Positions 18,199 to 28,536 of a stretch of 64,000 nt of DNA are shown here, in pieces (the stretch's first letter is position 1; each line of letters begins with the position of its first letter). The notes beneath the pieces are model-generated. The model was not told where the DNA came from. It searched no databases and worked only from the letters and a program-made list of their open reading frames with translations. This DNA is from Variovorax sp. S12S4 (GTDB lineage: Bacteria > Pseudomonadota > Gammaproteobacteria > Burkholderiales > Burkholderiaceae_C): contig NZ_JALPKR020000002.1 in assembly GCF_023195515.1 (NCBI RefSeq), positions 4,069,001-4,133,000 on the forward strand, read 5' to 3'. Both the position numbers and the translations under genes were made by a program.

Positions 18199-19629
18199 TC
18201 AGCCGCCCCGCTCGTCCGGCGCCAGCCGCGCCACCCACGAGCCGATGCGCCCCCGTGAATAGGCCAGTGCGTGGTAGAGCGACAGCGCACCGCGCGCCCA
18301 GTGCACGTAGAGCGAACGGCCGCCCACCCGTCGCGTGGCTGCGAACAGCTGCCGGCTCCAGCGGGTGATGGTGGCGCGCATGCGGTAGATGAGCTTTCGG
18401 CGCCAGGGCAGCGCCCGGCCGGGGCGCACCCGTTTGACGGGCTGCAGAACGCCTCTCCGCCAGCCGCGCCGCCGCCAGCTGAGGCGATAGGCCAGGCCTT
18501 CGCGCCGCTGGCGAAAACCCGCGGCCTGCGTTTGCGCAAGAAACGCCGCATCGACCGGCGTCAGTTTCAGGCGCGCGGCGGCCATGGCGTTGGCAACGAG
18601 TTCGTGCAGCACCGGCGAACGGACGATCACCACATTGGTTCCGCGGCCGTCCGACGCGTAGGGCTCCACCCATGCATCGCCGAAGGAGATGTCCGCCGTT
18701 TCTGAAACCACGTCGTCGCAGAAATTGCAGGCCTCGTTCTGGAAGAACCCCGATCCCCAATCGCCCTCCGCCAGGTGGAACCAGTCGCGCTGCACGCTGC
18801 GGCCATCGCGCAGCACGAACTGCGCGGTGTACCAGTTGGCGGGCCGCCGCTCGTCTTTCAGCCGGTATTCCACGCTGCGGATGTCCGCGACGTTCACGCC
18901 CATCTGATAGGCGAAGCTCTCGACCAGGCGCGCGCTTTTCATGTGGCCGCAAAACAGGCCCAGCGTGAATGCAATGCGCTCGCGCATCAGCGGGTCTTCG
19001 CGCCGCAGCAGCTGCACGGCCTTGATGAAGCAGGGCACGCCGACCACGGCATAGCGGCCCGGAACGGAGCGAATCGTCTCGAGCACTTCCGACATTTCGA
19101 CCGGGTAGTAGCGCGACTTGGCGCCGGTGCCGATCTCCTCGGGCGTGCGCGACAGGCCGTAGCGAAAGAAGCGGTCGCCGCCGGAAGGCAGCACATGGGC
19201 CACCGCATCGACAAGCCCGGCGCGCAGCAGCTCCGCAGCGGTCCAGCTGACCATGCCGCCGGAACTGCCTTGCGCACGAAAGTCTGCTTCGTCGGCATGT
19301 CCCACGTAGGCACCGTCGAAGCGGCCCACCAGCGGGTCGTCATGACCGGCACCGGGGAACAGGTCGGCCGCGAGTTCGGTTTCGTTGCGTGCCAATGGAG
19401 AGAAAGGGCAGGTGCGAGAGAAGGCCGAGGGGCCCATGCGCAGCCACGCCGCGGGGCCCTGGGGCTTGAGTTCGCCGTACCCGTCGAGCCGCATGCGGGG
19501 CGCCTCGCTGCCGGTCGCCAAGGGCGCCGGCTCCGCGCTGCGCGACTGCGCGACGCAGCTGCCGCACCCGATGCAAAGGCCCGAGCGCACGATGCTGGCG
19601 GGTGTCGGCTGCAGCCGCCGTTCATGCAT
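18199..19629 (-). CDS. Coenzyme F420 hydrogenase/dehydrogenase beta-subunit-like protein
   Basis: 476 aa. N-terminal cysteine cluster SGLCIGCGSCVAQS for an iron-sulfur centre, followed by the FrhB/FdhB-like region (FRAQGSSGGMVSWTAAELL, VVGVPCFIKAVQLLRRED, LGLFCGHMKSARLVESFA). A second cysteine set is in ACNFCDDVVSETADISFGDA. In proteobacteria this family is usually not F420-linked but occurs with polysaccharide pyruvyl transferases in envelope sugar clusters; exactly that gene is upstream, overlapping by 8 bp. The last 90 residues are a basic tail (RRRGWRRGVLQPVKRVRPGR). The ATG at 19629 is the natural start. Inference: a redox or pyruvyl-related step on a cell-surface glycan. Confidence 0.82.
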   Translation of the reverse strand: MHERRLQPTPASIVRSGLCIGCGSCVAQSRSAEPAPLATGSEAPRMRLDGYGELKPQGPAAWLRMGPSAFSRTCPFSPLARNETELAADLFPGAGHDDPLVGRFDGAYVGHADEADFRAQGSSGGMVSWTAAELLRAGLVDAVAHVLPSGGDRFFRYGLSRTPEEIGTGAKSRYYPVEMSEVLETIRSVPGRYAVVGVPCFIKAVQLLRREDPLMRERIAFTLGLFCGHMKSARLVESFAYQMGVNVADIRSVEYRLKDERRPANWYTAQFVLRDGRSVQRDWFHLAEGDWGSGFFQNEACNFCDDVVSETADISFGDAWVEPYASDGRGTNVVIVRSPVLHELVANAMAAARLKLTPVDAAFLAQTQAAGFRQRREGLAYRLSWRRRGWRRGVLQPVKRVRPGRALPWRRKLIYRMRATITRWSRQLFAATRRVGGRSLYVHWARGALSLYHALAYSRGRIGSWVARLAPDERGG

Positions 19630-20728
19630 GGGCGCGCTCCCGTGCGGGCGCACCCGATTCCTCCCGCAGCGCCTGGTGGAGGAAGCCTGCCGACGAGTCG
19701 CGCAGGGCCGCGATGCGAGCCTCGACCGAAGGCGCGAGCGGTTCGGACAGCACTGCGTCGCAGTGCGAAGCCGGCGTGCCGGCATCCGCCAGATGGTGCT
19801 GCGCGCCGAGCGCAAACAGCAGGTCGCGGATCTTGATGGCGCGGTAGGCCGAGTTCTCGCAGAGAAAGGGCTTGCGGTTTCGCAGCGCGAAGACGCAGCC
19901 GTGAAAGAAGTTGGTTGCCACCGCGTCCGCGTCGGCCATGAAGCGCGCGAAGTCTTCGGGGCCGGCGGTGAGCCACTGGGTGTCGGCCCAGTCATTGCGG
20001 TAGCCGATGCTCACCAGGCGCATGTTGCGCTTGCGCGCCCACTCGCGCATGCGCACCACGAACCAGTCGCTGAAGTTGTGGCCATACACGGCCACATGGC
20101 GCGGCGCCTGCCCGCTCTTGCGGGGCCGCTCGCCGGATGCCGGCGGCGCGAACTGCAGGCAAGGGTCGAGCACCAGTTCGGGTGCGTGCCCCAATGCCTT
20201 GCCCAGCAGCGCGCGCGAGTTGGCGTCGCGCACCGACACGCTGTGAAATTTGTGCAGCATGCTTGCCCACTGTTGCGGCAAACCTTGCTCGGCCGGGTAG
20301 TTGCCGAAGCTCGCCGCATAGGAAACTAGCCGCCTGGCGCGGATCCTTTCGCCGAAGAAAAGCGGGCAGCGCCCATACCAGGGATGGGAGAGGTTCCACA
20401 CTTCGTCGCTGCCGACCACCACAGTGTCGAACGCCTCCATGTCCTGCGGGTTCTCCAGCACAAATGGGCGCGAGAGCGGGAGCGAGGCGATCGACGCCAG
20501 GAACTTGCGCGTCTTGTGCGCATAGAGCTTGCGGTCCGCACCAGAGACCGGGGTGGGCAGCACCGGCTGAAGGGCGCAGCGCCATTCGGCCATGTTCACG
20601 CGGTGCGAGTGATGGTCGAGCAGCACGGCGCGGTGGCCCATGTTCCGAAGCGCTTCTGCCAGCAGGCGCGCCTGCCAGTACGAGCCGTAGTTGATGCAGC
20701 GATGAAAGGTGAGCACGCCGATGTTCAT
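19622..20728 (-). CDS. Polysaccharide pyruvyl transferase family protein
   Basis: 368 aa from the ATG at 20728 (MNIGVLTFHRCINYGSYWQA), the standard PS_pyruv_trans start with the NYG motif. Further motifs: TVVVGSDEVWNLSHPWYG, ASFGNYP, LVLDPCLQF, and a second half with MADADAVATNFFHGCVFAL, the nucleotide-binding-like FHG region. The family moves pyruvate from phosphoenolpyruvate onto glycans as a ketal. An upstream in-frame ATG at 20809 adds 27 residues with no family match, so 20728 is preferred. It overlaps the FrhB-like gene by 8 bp. No glycosyltransferases lie near, so the acceptor glycan is made elsewhere. Confidence 0.82.
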   Translation of the reverse strand: MNIGVLTFHRCINYGSYWQARLLAEALRNMGHRAVLLDHHSHRVNMAEWRCALQPVLPTPVSGADRKLYAHKTRKFLASIASLPLSRPFVLENPQDMEAFDTVVVGSDEVWNLSHPWYGRCPLFFGERIRARRLVSYAASFGNYPAEQGLPQQWASMLHKFHSVSVRDANSRALLGKALGHAPELVLDPCLQFAPPASGERPRKSGQAPRHVAVYGHNFSDWFVVRMREWARKRNMRLVSIGYRNDWADTQWLTAGPEDFARFMADADAVATNFFHGCVFALRNRKPFLCENSAYRAIKIRDLLFALGAQHHLADAGTPASHCDAVLSEPLAPSVEARIAALRDSSAGFLHQALREESGAPARERAHA

Positions 20729-20819
20729 CGGCTGCGCTGCGGGAGGCGCCGGCGCATGGGCTGACGAATCGAAGGCAAGGACAAGGGAGGTGAGGGCGGG
20801 CGGTTGCATCGCTCCGAAG

Positions 20820-21677
20820 CTAGGCATTGCATCGCGAGCGATACGTCGGACGACGTGCCGTCGGCCGGTGCGAGCACCCTGTGGCGATGGCAGTCGTCCT
20901 ACTTGCCGGGGGCGGTGCCCCGTGCCCAGCGTGGGGCTCGGCGCCCGTGGGGTCCGCAAGCTGCACCGCCTTGCCGTTTTGCCAGCTGTCCGCGCCTTCG
21001 GCAATGGCGGGAGCGGGTATGTCCTCGCGGTTCTTTTTCTTCTCCGCGGAATCGACGCCGAAGCGCTTGTCGCGCTGCGCCACCATGTCGGCGTTGGCTT
21101 GGCCGTCGGCGGTGAATCCCATCATGAGCTGCGGCACGCCGGTAGGGAGTTCCTTGTGCATGTCTGTGTGCCAGGTGTGAAAGGTCTTGCCGTAGGTGCC
21201 GACGAGTTTCTTCATGAGCTCGTGCTCGGCGGCCTGCGGAATGCCGGGCGCGATGAGCTGCCCGGACTTCACCTCGTGCACATGGCTGTGCCACAGGGCC
21301 TTTTCCTGCGGCGGAAGCGACTTGAAGAGCCGCTCGCTCACGATGTATTCGACGCCCATGATCCTCGCGTTCTTCACGTTGCCGTCGTAGATCACGCACT
21401 GGATCAGCTCTTCGTTCAGCACCGAGCAGTAGTGGTGCGCCTCCATCTGGGCCTGCATGTTGCCGCTGTAGAAATGAAAGCCGTCCAGGTACGCGTTCAA
21501 CGCATCGAGCGGCGGCTTGTCCTGCAGGGCGGCGGCGCCGGCTTCTAGCGTGGCGGTTTTTGCGCTCTTGCCGGCACCCGGCGATTCGACGCTGGAACCG
21601 GTGTTGCTGCCGCCGCAGGCCGTGAGCAGTGCGCCCAGGGCAAGCGGAAGGAGAAATCGCAATGGCATGGCTTGCAT
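20820..21677 (-). CDS. DUF1264 (OBAP-like) lipoprotein
   Basis: 285 aa. Lipoprotein signal peptide with the lipobox LTAC (MPLRFLLPLALGALLTACGG), so probably membrane-anchored through Cys20-21. The body matches DUF1264, the oil-body-associated protein family: YLDGFHFYSGNMQAQMEAHH, CVIYDGNVKNARIMGVEYIV, WHSHVHEVKSGQLIAPG. The last 27 residues (after GHGAPPPA) look out of frame. Adding one C to the C5 run (G5 at 20908-20912, plus strand) would give an early stop after GK, so another indel is possible. Bacterial function is unknown. It is transcribed away from the second CheB-CheR hybrid. Confidence 0.82.
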   Translation of the reverse strand: MQAMPLRFLLPLALGALLTACGGSNTGSSVESPGAGKSAKTATLEAGAAALQDKPPLDALNAYLDGFHFYSGNMQAQMEAHHYCSVLNEELIQCVIYDGNVKNARIMGVEYIVSERLFKSLPPQEKALWHSHVHEVKSGQLIAPGIPQAAEHELMKKLVGTYGKTFHTWHTDMHKELPTGVPQLMMGFTADGQANADMVAQRDKRFGVDSAEKKKNREDIPAPAIAEGADSWQNGKAVQLADPTGAEPHAGHGAPPPASRTTAIATGCSHRPTARRPTYRSRCNA

Positions 21678-21802
21678 GGTGGGTTCTCAAGAAGGAGAAG
21701 AGAAAACCGCGACCATGCGCCGCGGGCGCCCGTCGGCGGCAAGATGCGGCCGACGCGGTGTGTAGGAACAGCGCGAAAACCCTGCCGTCTGCGGGCTTGC
21801 CC

Positions 21803-21817
21803 GGCCCGCACGGTGCA
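21803..21817 (+). promoter_or_regulatory. Weak sigma-54-like element upstream of the second CheB-CheR hybrid
   Basis: Reads GGCCCG-CACG-GTGCA with the right GG-N10-GC spacing but two mismatches in consensus positions, and it lacks the CCGY spacer of P1-P10. It lies 130 bp before the ATG at 21946. Confidence 0.3.
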
Positions 21818-21945
21818 AACCGCGAAAATCAGGGAAAAAAACCGACCGCAAATCCGGAATATGGCGGCCACAAGGGGCAGAATTTCAGGATCGAATGCCG
21901 CCGCGCGGCAGGCTCCGGGGCTGCGGCTCCCGCAATGACATCCCA

Positions 21946-24900
21946 ATGCCCAAATCGAATCCGCCTTCGCCTTCCTCTGCCGATGAACGCAAGCTCACGC
22001 CCAGCACGCTGAGTTTTCCGGTCGTCGGCATCGGCGCCTCCGCGGGCGGGCTGGAGGCGCTGATCCGTTTCTTCGAGCAGATGCCGGCCGACGCGGGCAT
22101 GGCCTTCGTCGTCATCCTGCACCTGTCGCCCACGCATGAAAGCAATGCGGCCGCCATACTGCAGCGCTCCACGCAAATGCCTGTGATGCAGGTCACGCAG
22201 CCGGTGCCGGTCGAGGCGGACCATGTGTACGTGATTCCGCCCGGCGTCGACCTGACGATGAACGACGGCCACCTGCAGGCCACGCCCAGCGAGCGGATCA
22301 AGGGCCTGCACCTGGCCGTGGACGTGTTCTTTCGCACCATGGCCGAAGTGCACAAGGAGCGGGCCGTCTGCATCGTGATGTCGGGCACCGGCAGCGACGG
22401 CGCGGTGGGGCTCACGCGCGTGAAGGAGCACGGCGGCATTGCCATGGCGCAGTCGCCCGAAGACGCGGCGCATGACGGCATGCCGCGCGCCGCCATTGCC
22501 ACCGGCATGGTCGACATCGTGCTGCCCGCGGCCGAGATGGGCGAGCACCTGGTCCAGCATTGGCTCAACGCACAGCGCATTCGCATGCCCTACGACGGGC
22601 ATGCGGAACTCGTCCAGGAGCCCGACACGGGCGAAGCGGCCAAGCGGGCCGAGAAAGCGCTGCAGGAGATCATGGGCCTGCTGCGCACCTATACGCGGCA
22701 CGACTTTCGCCACTACAAGCGCGCGACGGTGCTGCGCCGCATCGAGCGCCGGCTGCAGGTGAACCGCCTGGCCGACCTGCCGGCCTACCGCAACTTTTTG
22801 CACGACCATCCCGAAGAGGCGACTCCGTTGCTGCAGGACATGCTCATCAGCGTGACCAATTTCTTTCGGGACCCCGAAGCCTTCGAGGCGCTCGAGCAGG
22901 ATGCGCTTCCGGGGCTGATCGAGAGCAAGCAGCCCGGCGAGCAGGTGCGCGCCTGGGTGGCAGGCTGCGCCACCGGCGAGGAGGCGTATTCGCTGAGCAT
23001 CCTGCTGCGCGAGCAGATCGACAAGCAGGCCAAGCCGCTGGACATTCAGATCTTTGCCACCGACATCGACGGGCGGGCCATTACCACGGCGCGCAGGGGC
23101 CTGTATGCGCAGGGCATCGCCGAAGACATTTCGGCTTCGCGGCTGCAGCAGTTCTTCGTGCCCGAGCAGGACCAGTACCGCGTGACGACCACGGTGCGCG
23201 AGCCGGTGCTCTTTGCGCTGCACAACCTCTTGCGCGACCCGCCGTTCTCGCGGCTGGACATCATCTGCTGCCGCAACCTGCTGATCTACCTGGACCGCGC
23301 GGCGCAAGCGCATGTGCTGGAGATGTTCCGCATTGCGCTGCGGCCGGGGGCTACCTGTTCCTGGGCACTTCGGAATCGATCGACGCGGTGGGCAGCCTGT
23401 TCACCGCGGTCGACAAGAAGAACCGCATCTACCGCGCAAACCCAGAGTTGCCGAGCGGGCGCCACATGCCGCTCATCAGCGATGCGCCGTTCAAGCCGGG
23501 CGCGCCCAGCCCCATGGAAGCGCTGCGCTCCCCCAAGCGCGCCGAACGCCTGAGCTTTGCCGAGCTGCACCAGCGCGCGCTCGAGCAGTTCTCGCCGCCC
23601 AGCGTGCTCATCAACGGCGAGTACGAGGTGCTGCACCTGTCCAGCGGTGTCGGCCGCTTTCTGGAGCGCGCCGGGGGCGAGCCGTCGAACAACCTGCTGA
23701 ACAACGTGCGGCCCGACCTGCGGCTGGAGCTGCGCACCGCGCTCTTCAAAGCCGCGCAAACTTCAGGCAGCGTGGAAACGCGCCTGGTGCAACGCCGTGA
23801 CGATGGGCGGCAGGTGTTCCTGAACATCACGGTGCGCCCGCTTCAACAGGGCGACGGTGAAGACAAAGACGCACCGCGGCTTACGCTGGTGGTGTTCGAC
23901 GAGGTCGAAGACAGCGTGCGTCCCGAGGGCGCCGAGACGGCCGATGCGGCGCGCGAGCTGCTCATCGGCCAGATGGAAGACCAGATCCGCCAGCTCAAGC
24001 TGCACCTGCAGGAAACCATCGAAGGCGCCGAAACCTCGACCGAGGAACTGAAGGCCTCCAACGAGGAGCTGCAGGCCATCAACGAAGAGTTGCGCTCCGC
24101 CACCGAAGAGCTCGAGACCAGCAAGGAAGAGCTGCAGTCGATGAACGAGGAACTCGTGACGGTGAACTTCGAGCTCAAGATGAAGGTGGAAGAGCGCGGG
24201 CACATCAACGACGACCTGCAGAACCTCATTACGTCGTCGGAGATTGCAACGGTGTTCGTGAGCCGCGGCATGCACATCAAGCGCTACACGCCGCACGCGA
24301 GCAAGCTGTTCAACCTGATTCCGTCGGACCTGGGGCGCTCGCTGTTCGACATCACGAGCCGGCTCAACTACCCGGAGCTTGCGGAAGACACGGCCGCGGC
24401 CTTCAAGGACCTGCGCATTACCGAGCGGCACGTTGCCAGCGTGGACGGGCGCCACTTCATGGCGCGAATACTCCCGTACCGCACGGCAGAAGACAAGATC
24501 GAAGGCGCGATCCTTAACTTCTTCGACATTACCGAACTGCGTGCCGCGGAAGAGAAGGTGCGCGCGGGCGAAGAGCGGCTGCGCATGGTGGCCGCCACCA
24601 CGCGCGACTTTGCCATCATCACCTGCGACGAGCAGGGCCAGATCACCACCTGGAACGCAGGCGCCCAGCGCATCTTCGGCTACAGCGAGGAAGAGATGAT
24701 CGGCCGGCCGCTGGCGGTGATCTTCACCGCCGAAGACCAGGCCAACGGCGTGCCCGAGCGCGAGATGCGCCGCGCGGTGGAGCTTGGCCGGGCCGAAGAC
24801 GAGCGCTGGCACCAGCGAAAGGACGGCAGCCGTTTTTTCTGCAGTGGCGTGACCACGCCGATGGAACCCGCCGCGGGCGGTGGCTTTGCCAAGATCGCGC

Positions 24901-26087
24901 GCGACATGACGGGCACCAAGCAGCATGAGCTCGCCCAGGAGCACCGGCTCTTCAAGGAGAAGAAGGCCAGCCTCAGCGCGCAGGCGGCCAACGAGCTGAA
25001 AGACAAGTTTTTGGCGGTGATGTCGCACGAGCTGAAGCAGCCGCTCAATCTCATCCAGATGAATGCCGAGTTGCTGATGCACATGCCGGCCACCGCGGAG
25101 GTGCCGGCGGTGCGGCGGCTGGGCGAAACCATCAAGCGCGCCGTGGCCAGCCAGACGCGCATCATCAACGACCTGCTCGACCTTTCGCGCATCCGCACCG
25201 GCAAGCTGCGGCTGAATCGCGTGCCCGTCGACCTGGGCGAGCTGGTGCAGACCACGGCGCAGGCCGCGGTGAACGATGTGGCCGGCAAGAAGCTGACGCT
25301 GGACGCGAGCTGCGAAGCCGGCGTGCTGTGCAACGGCGACCGCATACGCATGGAGCAGATCGTGTGGAACCTGCTCAGCAACGCCGTGAAGTTCACGCCC
25401 GACGGCGGCCGCATCACGGTGCGCGTTGCGGCCGACGAGAACTTCGGCAAGCTGATCGTGGCCGACACCGGCTGCGGCATTGCGCCGGAGTTTCTGCCGC
25501 ACGTGTTCGGCATGTTCAACCAGGCCAGCAGCGATGTGACGCCCCCCAACGGCGGGCTGGGCATCGGCCTGGCGCTGGTGCATGAACTGACGCGGGCCCA
25601 CGGCGGCCGCGTCGAAGTGCATTCACCGGGGCTGGGCCTGGGGGCCGAGTTCAGCGTGTGGCTGCCCCGCGTGGGGGCGGCGGTCGAAGCGGTGGTGGAA
25701 AAAGCCCCGGCCGAAGTGAGCCTGCGCGGCTGGCGCGTGCTTGCGGTGGACGACTATGCCGACGCGCTGGCCCCGTTTGCCGAGGTGCTGAGGCTCGAGG
25801 GCGCGATCGTCGATATTGCGCCAAGCGCAAAAAAGGGCCTGGAGCTGCTCGAATCGAATGCCTACGACCTGCTGGTGTCCGACCTCGGCATGCCCGAGAT
25901 GGACGGCTACCAGTTCATTGCCGAAGTGCGGCGGCGGCCGGAGACCCGCGAGCTGCGCTCCATTGCCATGTCCGGCTTCGGCCGGCGTGCCGACGCACGC
26001 CGCGCGCTGGAGGCAGGCTTCAATGCGCACTTGCCCAAGCCCGCCTCCATCGACGAGCTCAAGGCGGCCATCGGCAAGCTGCAGTGA
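21946..26087 (+). CDS. Second CheB-CheR-PAS-histidine kinase-receiver hybrid, one frameshift
   Basis: About 1380 aa after repair. CheB core (VVGIGASAGGLEALIRFF, GTGSDGAVGLTRVKEHGG); CheR (DFRHYKRATVLRRIERRL, WVAGCATGEEAYSLSI, ICCRNLLIYLD); a long EEL coiled coil; two PAS domains; HisKA (FLAVMSHELKQPLNLI); HATPase (NLLSNAVKFT, DTGCGIAPE, GLGIGLALVHEL); C-terminal receiver (VLAVDDYADAL, LLVSDLGMPEMDGY, AHLPKPA). The frame breaks at G5 at 23346-23350; adding one G restores GGYLFLGTSESIDAVGSLF. The ATG at 21946 starts a sensible N-terminus; an ATG at 21895 has a better AGGA site but adds 17 unlikely residues. Domain order matches the hybrid at 5716, though sequence divergence is considerable, so this is an old duplication, not a recent one. 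Confidence 0.88.
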
Positions 26088-26108
26088 GCGTGTGCAGGTG
26101 TGCGCGGG

Positions 26109-27470
26109 TCAGGCACCGTGCCGCAGCAGGAAGCCGCTGGCAGGCGCAATCCATTCGACCTCGTTGCCGGCATGCACGGCGGTTGGGTCGGCTGCGCCGG
26201 TGAACAGCGTGCGTTCCTCGGGCAGCAGAAACTGAAGCGCGGGAGCTGAGGTGCCGCCGGGGCCGGGAAGGGCCACCAGCGTGGCGCCGCCCAGGTCGAG
26301 CGATTCGCCAGGAGCAGGCCACAGCACCACGGCGCCAGGCCACGATGATCGCAGGCTTTCGAGCGCTTCCTCGGCCGCCTCTGTGCGCGGTGCGGTCGAG
26401 AGCAGCCATCGCACCTCTCCCGGCGCCGCTTTGCGCAGCAACTCGTTCGCCGCCGTGCCGTGGGGCAGCGGGTCGATCAATGCCCACGGGCCCCTTTCGC
26501 CGCCGACGAAATAGCTGTTCGATCCCGGCTCCGCCGACGACGCGCCGGCGCCCGTGATCCGCCGCACGCGCGCGGACAACTGCATGGCCAAGCCGGCCTC
26601 GAGCGCATAGCGCGCTTGGCCGTTGCCGTGCGGGTCGAGGCGGCCGATTTCCTGATAGGCCGCCTCGTCGATGTTCACCGCGCGGCGCCCCGCGGGTCCG
26701 TCGGCCAGGCGAGGCATGTTCAGCACAATGCCGGCCAGGCCGCGCGCATGCGCCATGCAGCTGGCGGTGCTCTCGAATGCGGCGAGCTGCTCGAGCGTGC
26801 GGCGCGTCACGTTCATCAGCTTGAGCCCGCGGTCTGGGTGCACCGCATCGGCCGGCTTGAGCCACATGTGCTCGACGGTCTCGCGGCCGTCCGGCTTCAC
26901 GCTTTGCCCGGCGGGCATCTCCGCGATGAAAAAGCGGGTGTCGAAACGGCGCGGCATGCCGGGCGGCGTGAGCCAGTGGCTGAAGTAGGCGAGCCGGTCG
27001 ACCGCGAGACGCCAGCCTTGCGCGTCGCACATGGCCAGCAGCGCGTCGGTGCCTTGCTCGGCGGCATGCCGCATGGCCTCGAGGCGCGAGGCGGGCAGCC
27101 TGTCGAGCTCGACCACGCGGTCTTCGGCGTCGCAGGCGAACAGCACGCCCGCTTCCTCGAAGCATTCGCGTACGGCGGCGGCGTAGTAGTCGAGCCCGCC
27201 TTCGGCCACGCCCAGCCGCCTGCTCGCGCCTGCGTCATCGAGCCCCTTGCACATCAGGTGCAGGCTGCGGTCGTGCGTGTCGACCACGCCGCCGGGGAAC
27301 ACGCTGGCGCCGCTGTTCTGGTCGTCGGCCTTGTCCGCGCGGCGAAGCAGCAGCACTTCCATGCCGCTGGCGCCGTCGCGCAAGAGAATCAACGTGGCCG
27401 CAATGCGGATGGGGCGGGGCGCTGGCTGCGGCGGGGTCGCCGGGGCCGCTGCCGATGGCTTGGCATTCAT
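26109..27470 (-). CDS. NUDIX hydrolase with extended C-terminal domain
   Basis: 453 aa. Residues about 20-130 hold a NUDIX domain: ATLILLRDGASGMEVLLLRR opening, FPGGVVD, and the catalytic AAVRECFEEAGVLFA (RExxEEAG core). The long insert between FPGG and the RE helix fits the NUDT19/RP2-like group. The second half (from about residue 290) has a fold with GSNSYFVGG, PHGTAANELL, TALVA-like strands and LLPEERTLFTGA, reminiscent of a metallo-beta-lactamase-like remnant without its metal ligands. The substrate is not predictable; acyl-CoA or nucleotide derivatives are usual for this group. The start MNAKPSAAAP is an Ala/Pro-rich leader. Confidence 0.75.
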   Translation of the reverse strand: MNAKPSAAAPATPPQPAPRPIRIAATLILLRDGASGMEVLLLRRADKADDQNSGASVFPGGVVDTHDRSLHLMCKGLDDAGASRRLGVAEGGLDYYAAAVRECFEEAGVLFACDAEDRVVELDRLPASRLEAMRHAAEQGTDALLAMCDAQGWRLAVDRLAYFSHWLTPPGMPRRFDTRFFIAEMPAGQSVKPDGRETVEHMWLKPADAVHPDRGLKLMNVTRRTLEQLAAFESTASCMAHARGLAGIVLNMPRLADGPAGRRAVNIDEAAYQEIGRLDPHGNGQARYALEAGLAMQLSARVRRITGAGASSAEPGSNSYFVGGERGPWALIDPLPHGTAANELLRKAAPGEVRWLLSTAPRTEAAEEALESLRSSWPGAVVLWPAPGESLDLGGATLVALPGPGGTSAPALQFLLPEERTLFTGAADPTAVHAGNEVEWIAPASGFLLRHGA

Positions 27471-27510
27471 GGGCGCCGATTGTCGGCCAACGGGCGCCCG
27501 GCTTTCCTCT

Positions 27511-27702
27511 TCAGTCCTTGGGTGTCAGCTGACCGGCTGCGCCGCCGGCGGAAGAGTTGGCGGACTTGCCGAGCGATGCGCCTTCGTTGACCTTGGGCGT
27601 GGCCACCGGGCCTTCGGATTTCTTCGTGGCCGGCGCCCGCTGGCTTGTTGCGGGCTGAACGGTGCGCGGGGTGCGGGTCTGCTTTTGCTTCGATGGGCTC
27701 AT
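27511..27702 (-). CDS. Small basic hypothetical protein
   Basis: 63 aa, MSPSKQKQTRTPRTVQPATS and on; Lys/Arg, Thr, Pro and Ala rich, without hydrophobic segments. AGGAGG is five bases before this ATG. A slightly earlier ATG at 27706 in another frame has AGGAGG one base away and is not usable, which decides the frame. Low-complexity composition means homology is hard to judge. The N-terminal half resembles a histone-H1-like basic tail. No operon partner: the gap to the NUDIX gene is 40 bp on the same strand, so co-transcription is possible. Confidence 0.55.
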   Translation of the reverse strand: MSPSKQKQTRTPRTVQPATSQRAPATKKSEGPVATPKVNEGASLGKSANSSAGGAAGQLTPKD

Positions 27703-27798
27703 TCATGCCTCCTGAACGGACCCACCTTAACTACGCCTCTGCATGCTGATGTCGGACAGCCTGCATGCCGGCGTAGGACGCGGCGCGAACAGAGTGGC

Positions 27799-28536
27799 CT
27801 ATATCGCGCGCTGGTTCACCCGCTTGGCAAGCTCTTCGGCGCTTTCCCGGCGCTCGCTGTAGCGGTCGACCAGGTAGCCGGCCGCGTCGCGCGTGAGCAG
27901 GGTGAACTTCACGAGCTCTTCCATCACGTCGACCACCCGCTCGTAGTACGAAGAGGGCTTCATGCGCCCGGCTTCGTCGAACTCGAGAAAAGCCTTGGCA
28001 ACGGAAGACTGGTTGGGAATGGTGAGCATGCGCATCCAGCGCCCGAGCACGCGCAGCTGGTTCACCGCATTGAACGACTGCGAGCCGCCCGACACCTGCA
28101 TGACTGCGAGCGTCTTGCCCTGCGTGGGCCGGACGGCGCCCATGCTCAGCGGAATCCAGTCGATCTGCGCCTTCATGATGCCGGTCATCGAGCCGTGGCG
28201 CTCGGGCGAGCACCACACCATGCCTTCGGCCCATTGCGCCAGGTCGCGCAGCTCCTGCACCTTGGGATGGTCGTCGGGGGCGCTGTCCGGCAGGGGCAGC
28301 CCGGCGGGGTTGAAGATGCGTGTCTCGCCGCCCATGGCCTGCAGCAGGCGTGCGGCTTCCTCGGTCAGCAAGCGGCTGTAGGAGCGGTCGCGCAGCGATC
28401 CGTACAGCAGCAGAAAGCGCGGCGCGTGGCGCGCCGGTGCGCTGCCGGAAAGGCGCTCGAGCGAAGGCCGGTCGAACAGGGCGGCATCGATGTTCGGAAG
28501 CTCAGGCAGCGGGTTTGACACGGCGGCCCTCCGCAT
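27799..28536 (-). CDS. arsH: ArsH NADPH-dependent FMN reductase
   Basis: 245 aa from the ATG at 28536 ([20 protein letters not shown]). Flavodoxin-like fold with [20 protein letters not shown] for FMN phosphate binding, [20 protein letters not shown] and [20 protein letters not shown], all hallmark ArsH segments. ArsH proteins reduce or oxidise arsenicals (organoarsenicals) with NADPH. The start overlaps the 3' end of arsC by 35 bp, so the two are one transcript. It is downstream of the shared arsR operator. Confidence 0.93.
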   Translation of the reverse strand: MRRAAVSNPLPELPNIDAALFDRPSLERLSGSAPARHAPRFLLLYGSLRDRSYSRLLTEEAARLLQAMGGETRIFNPAGLPLPDSAPDDHPKVQELRDLAQWAEGMVWCSPERHGSMTGIMKAQIDWIPLSMGAVRPTQGKTLAVMQVSGGSQSFNAVNQLRVLGRWMRMLTIPNQSSVAKAFLEFDEAGRMKPSSYYERVVDVMEELVKFTLLTRDAAGYLVDRYSERRESAEELAKRVNQRAI

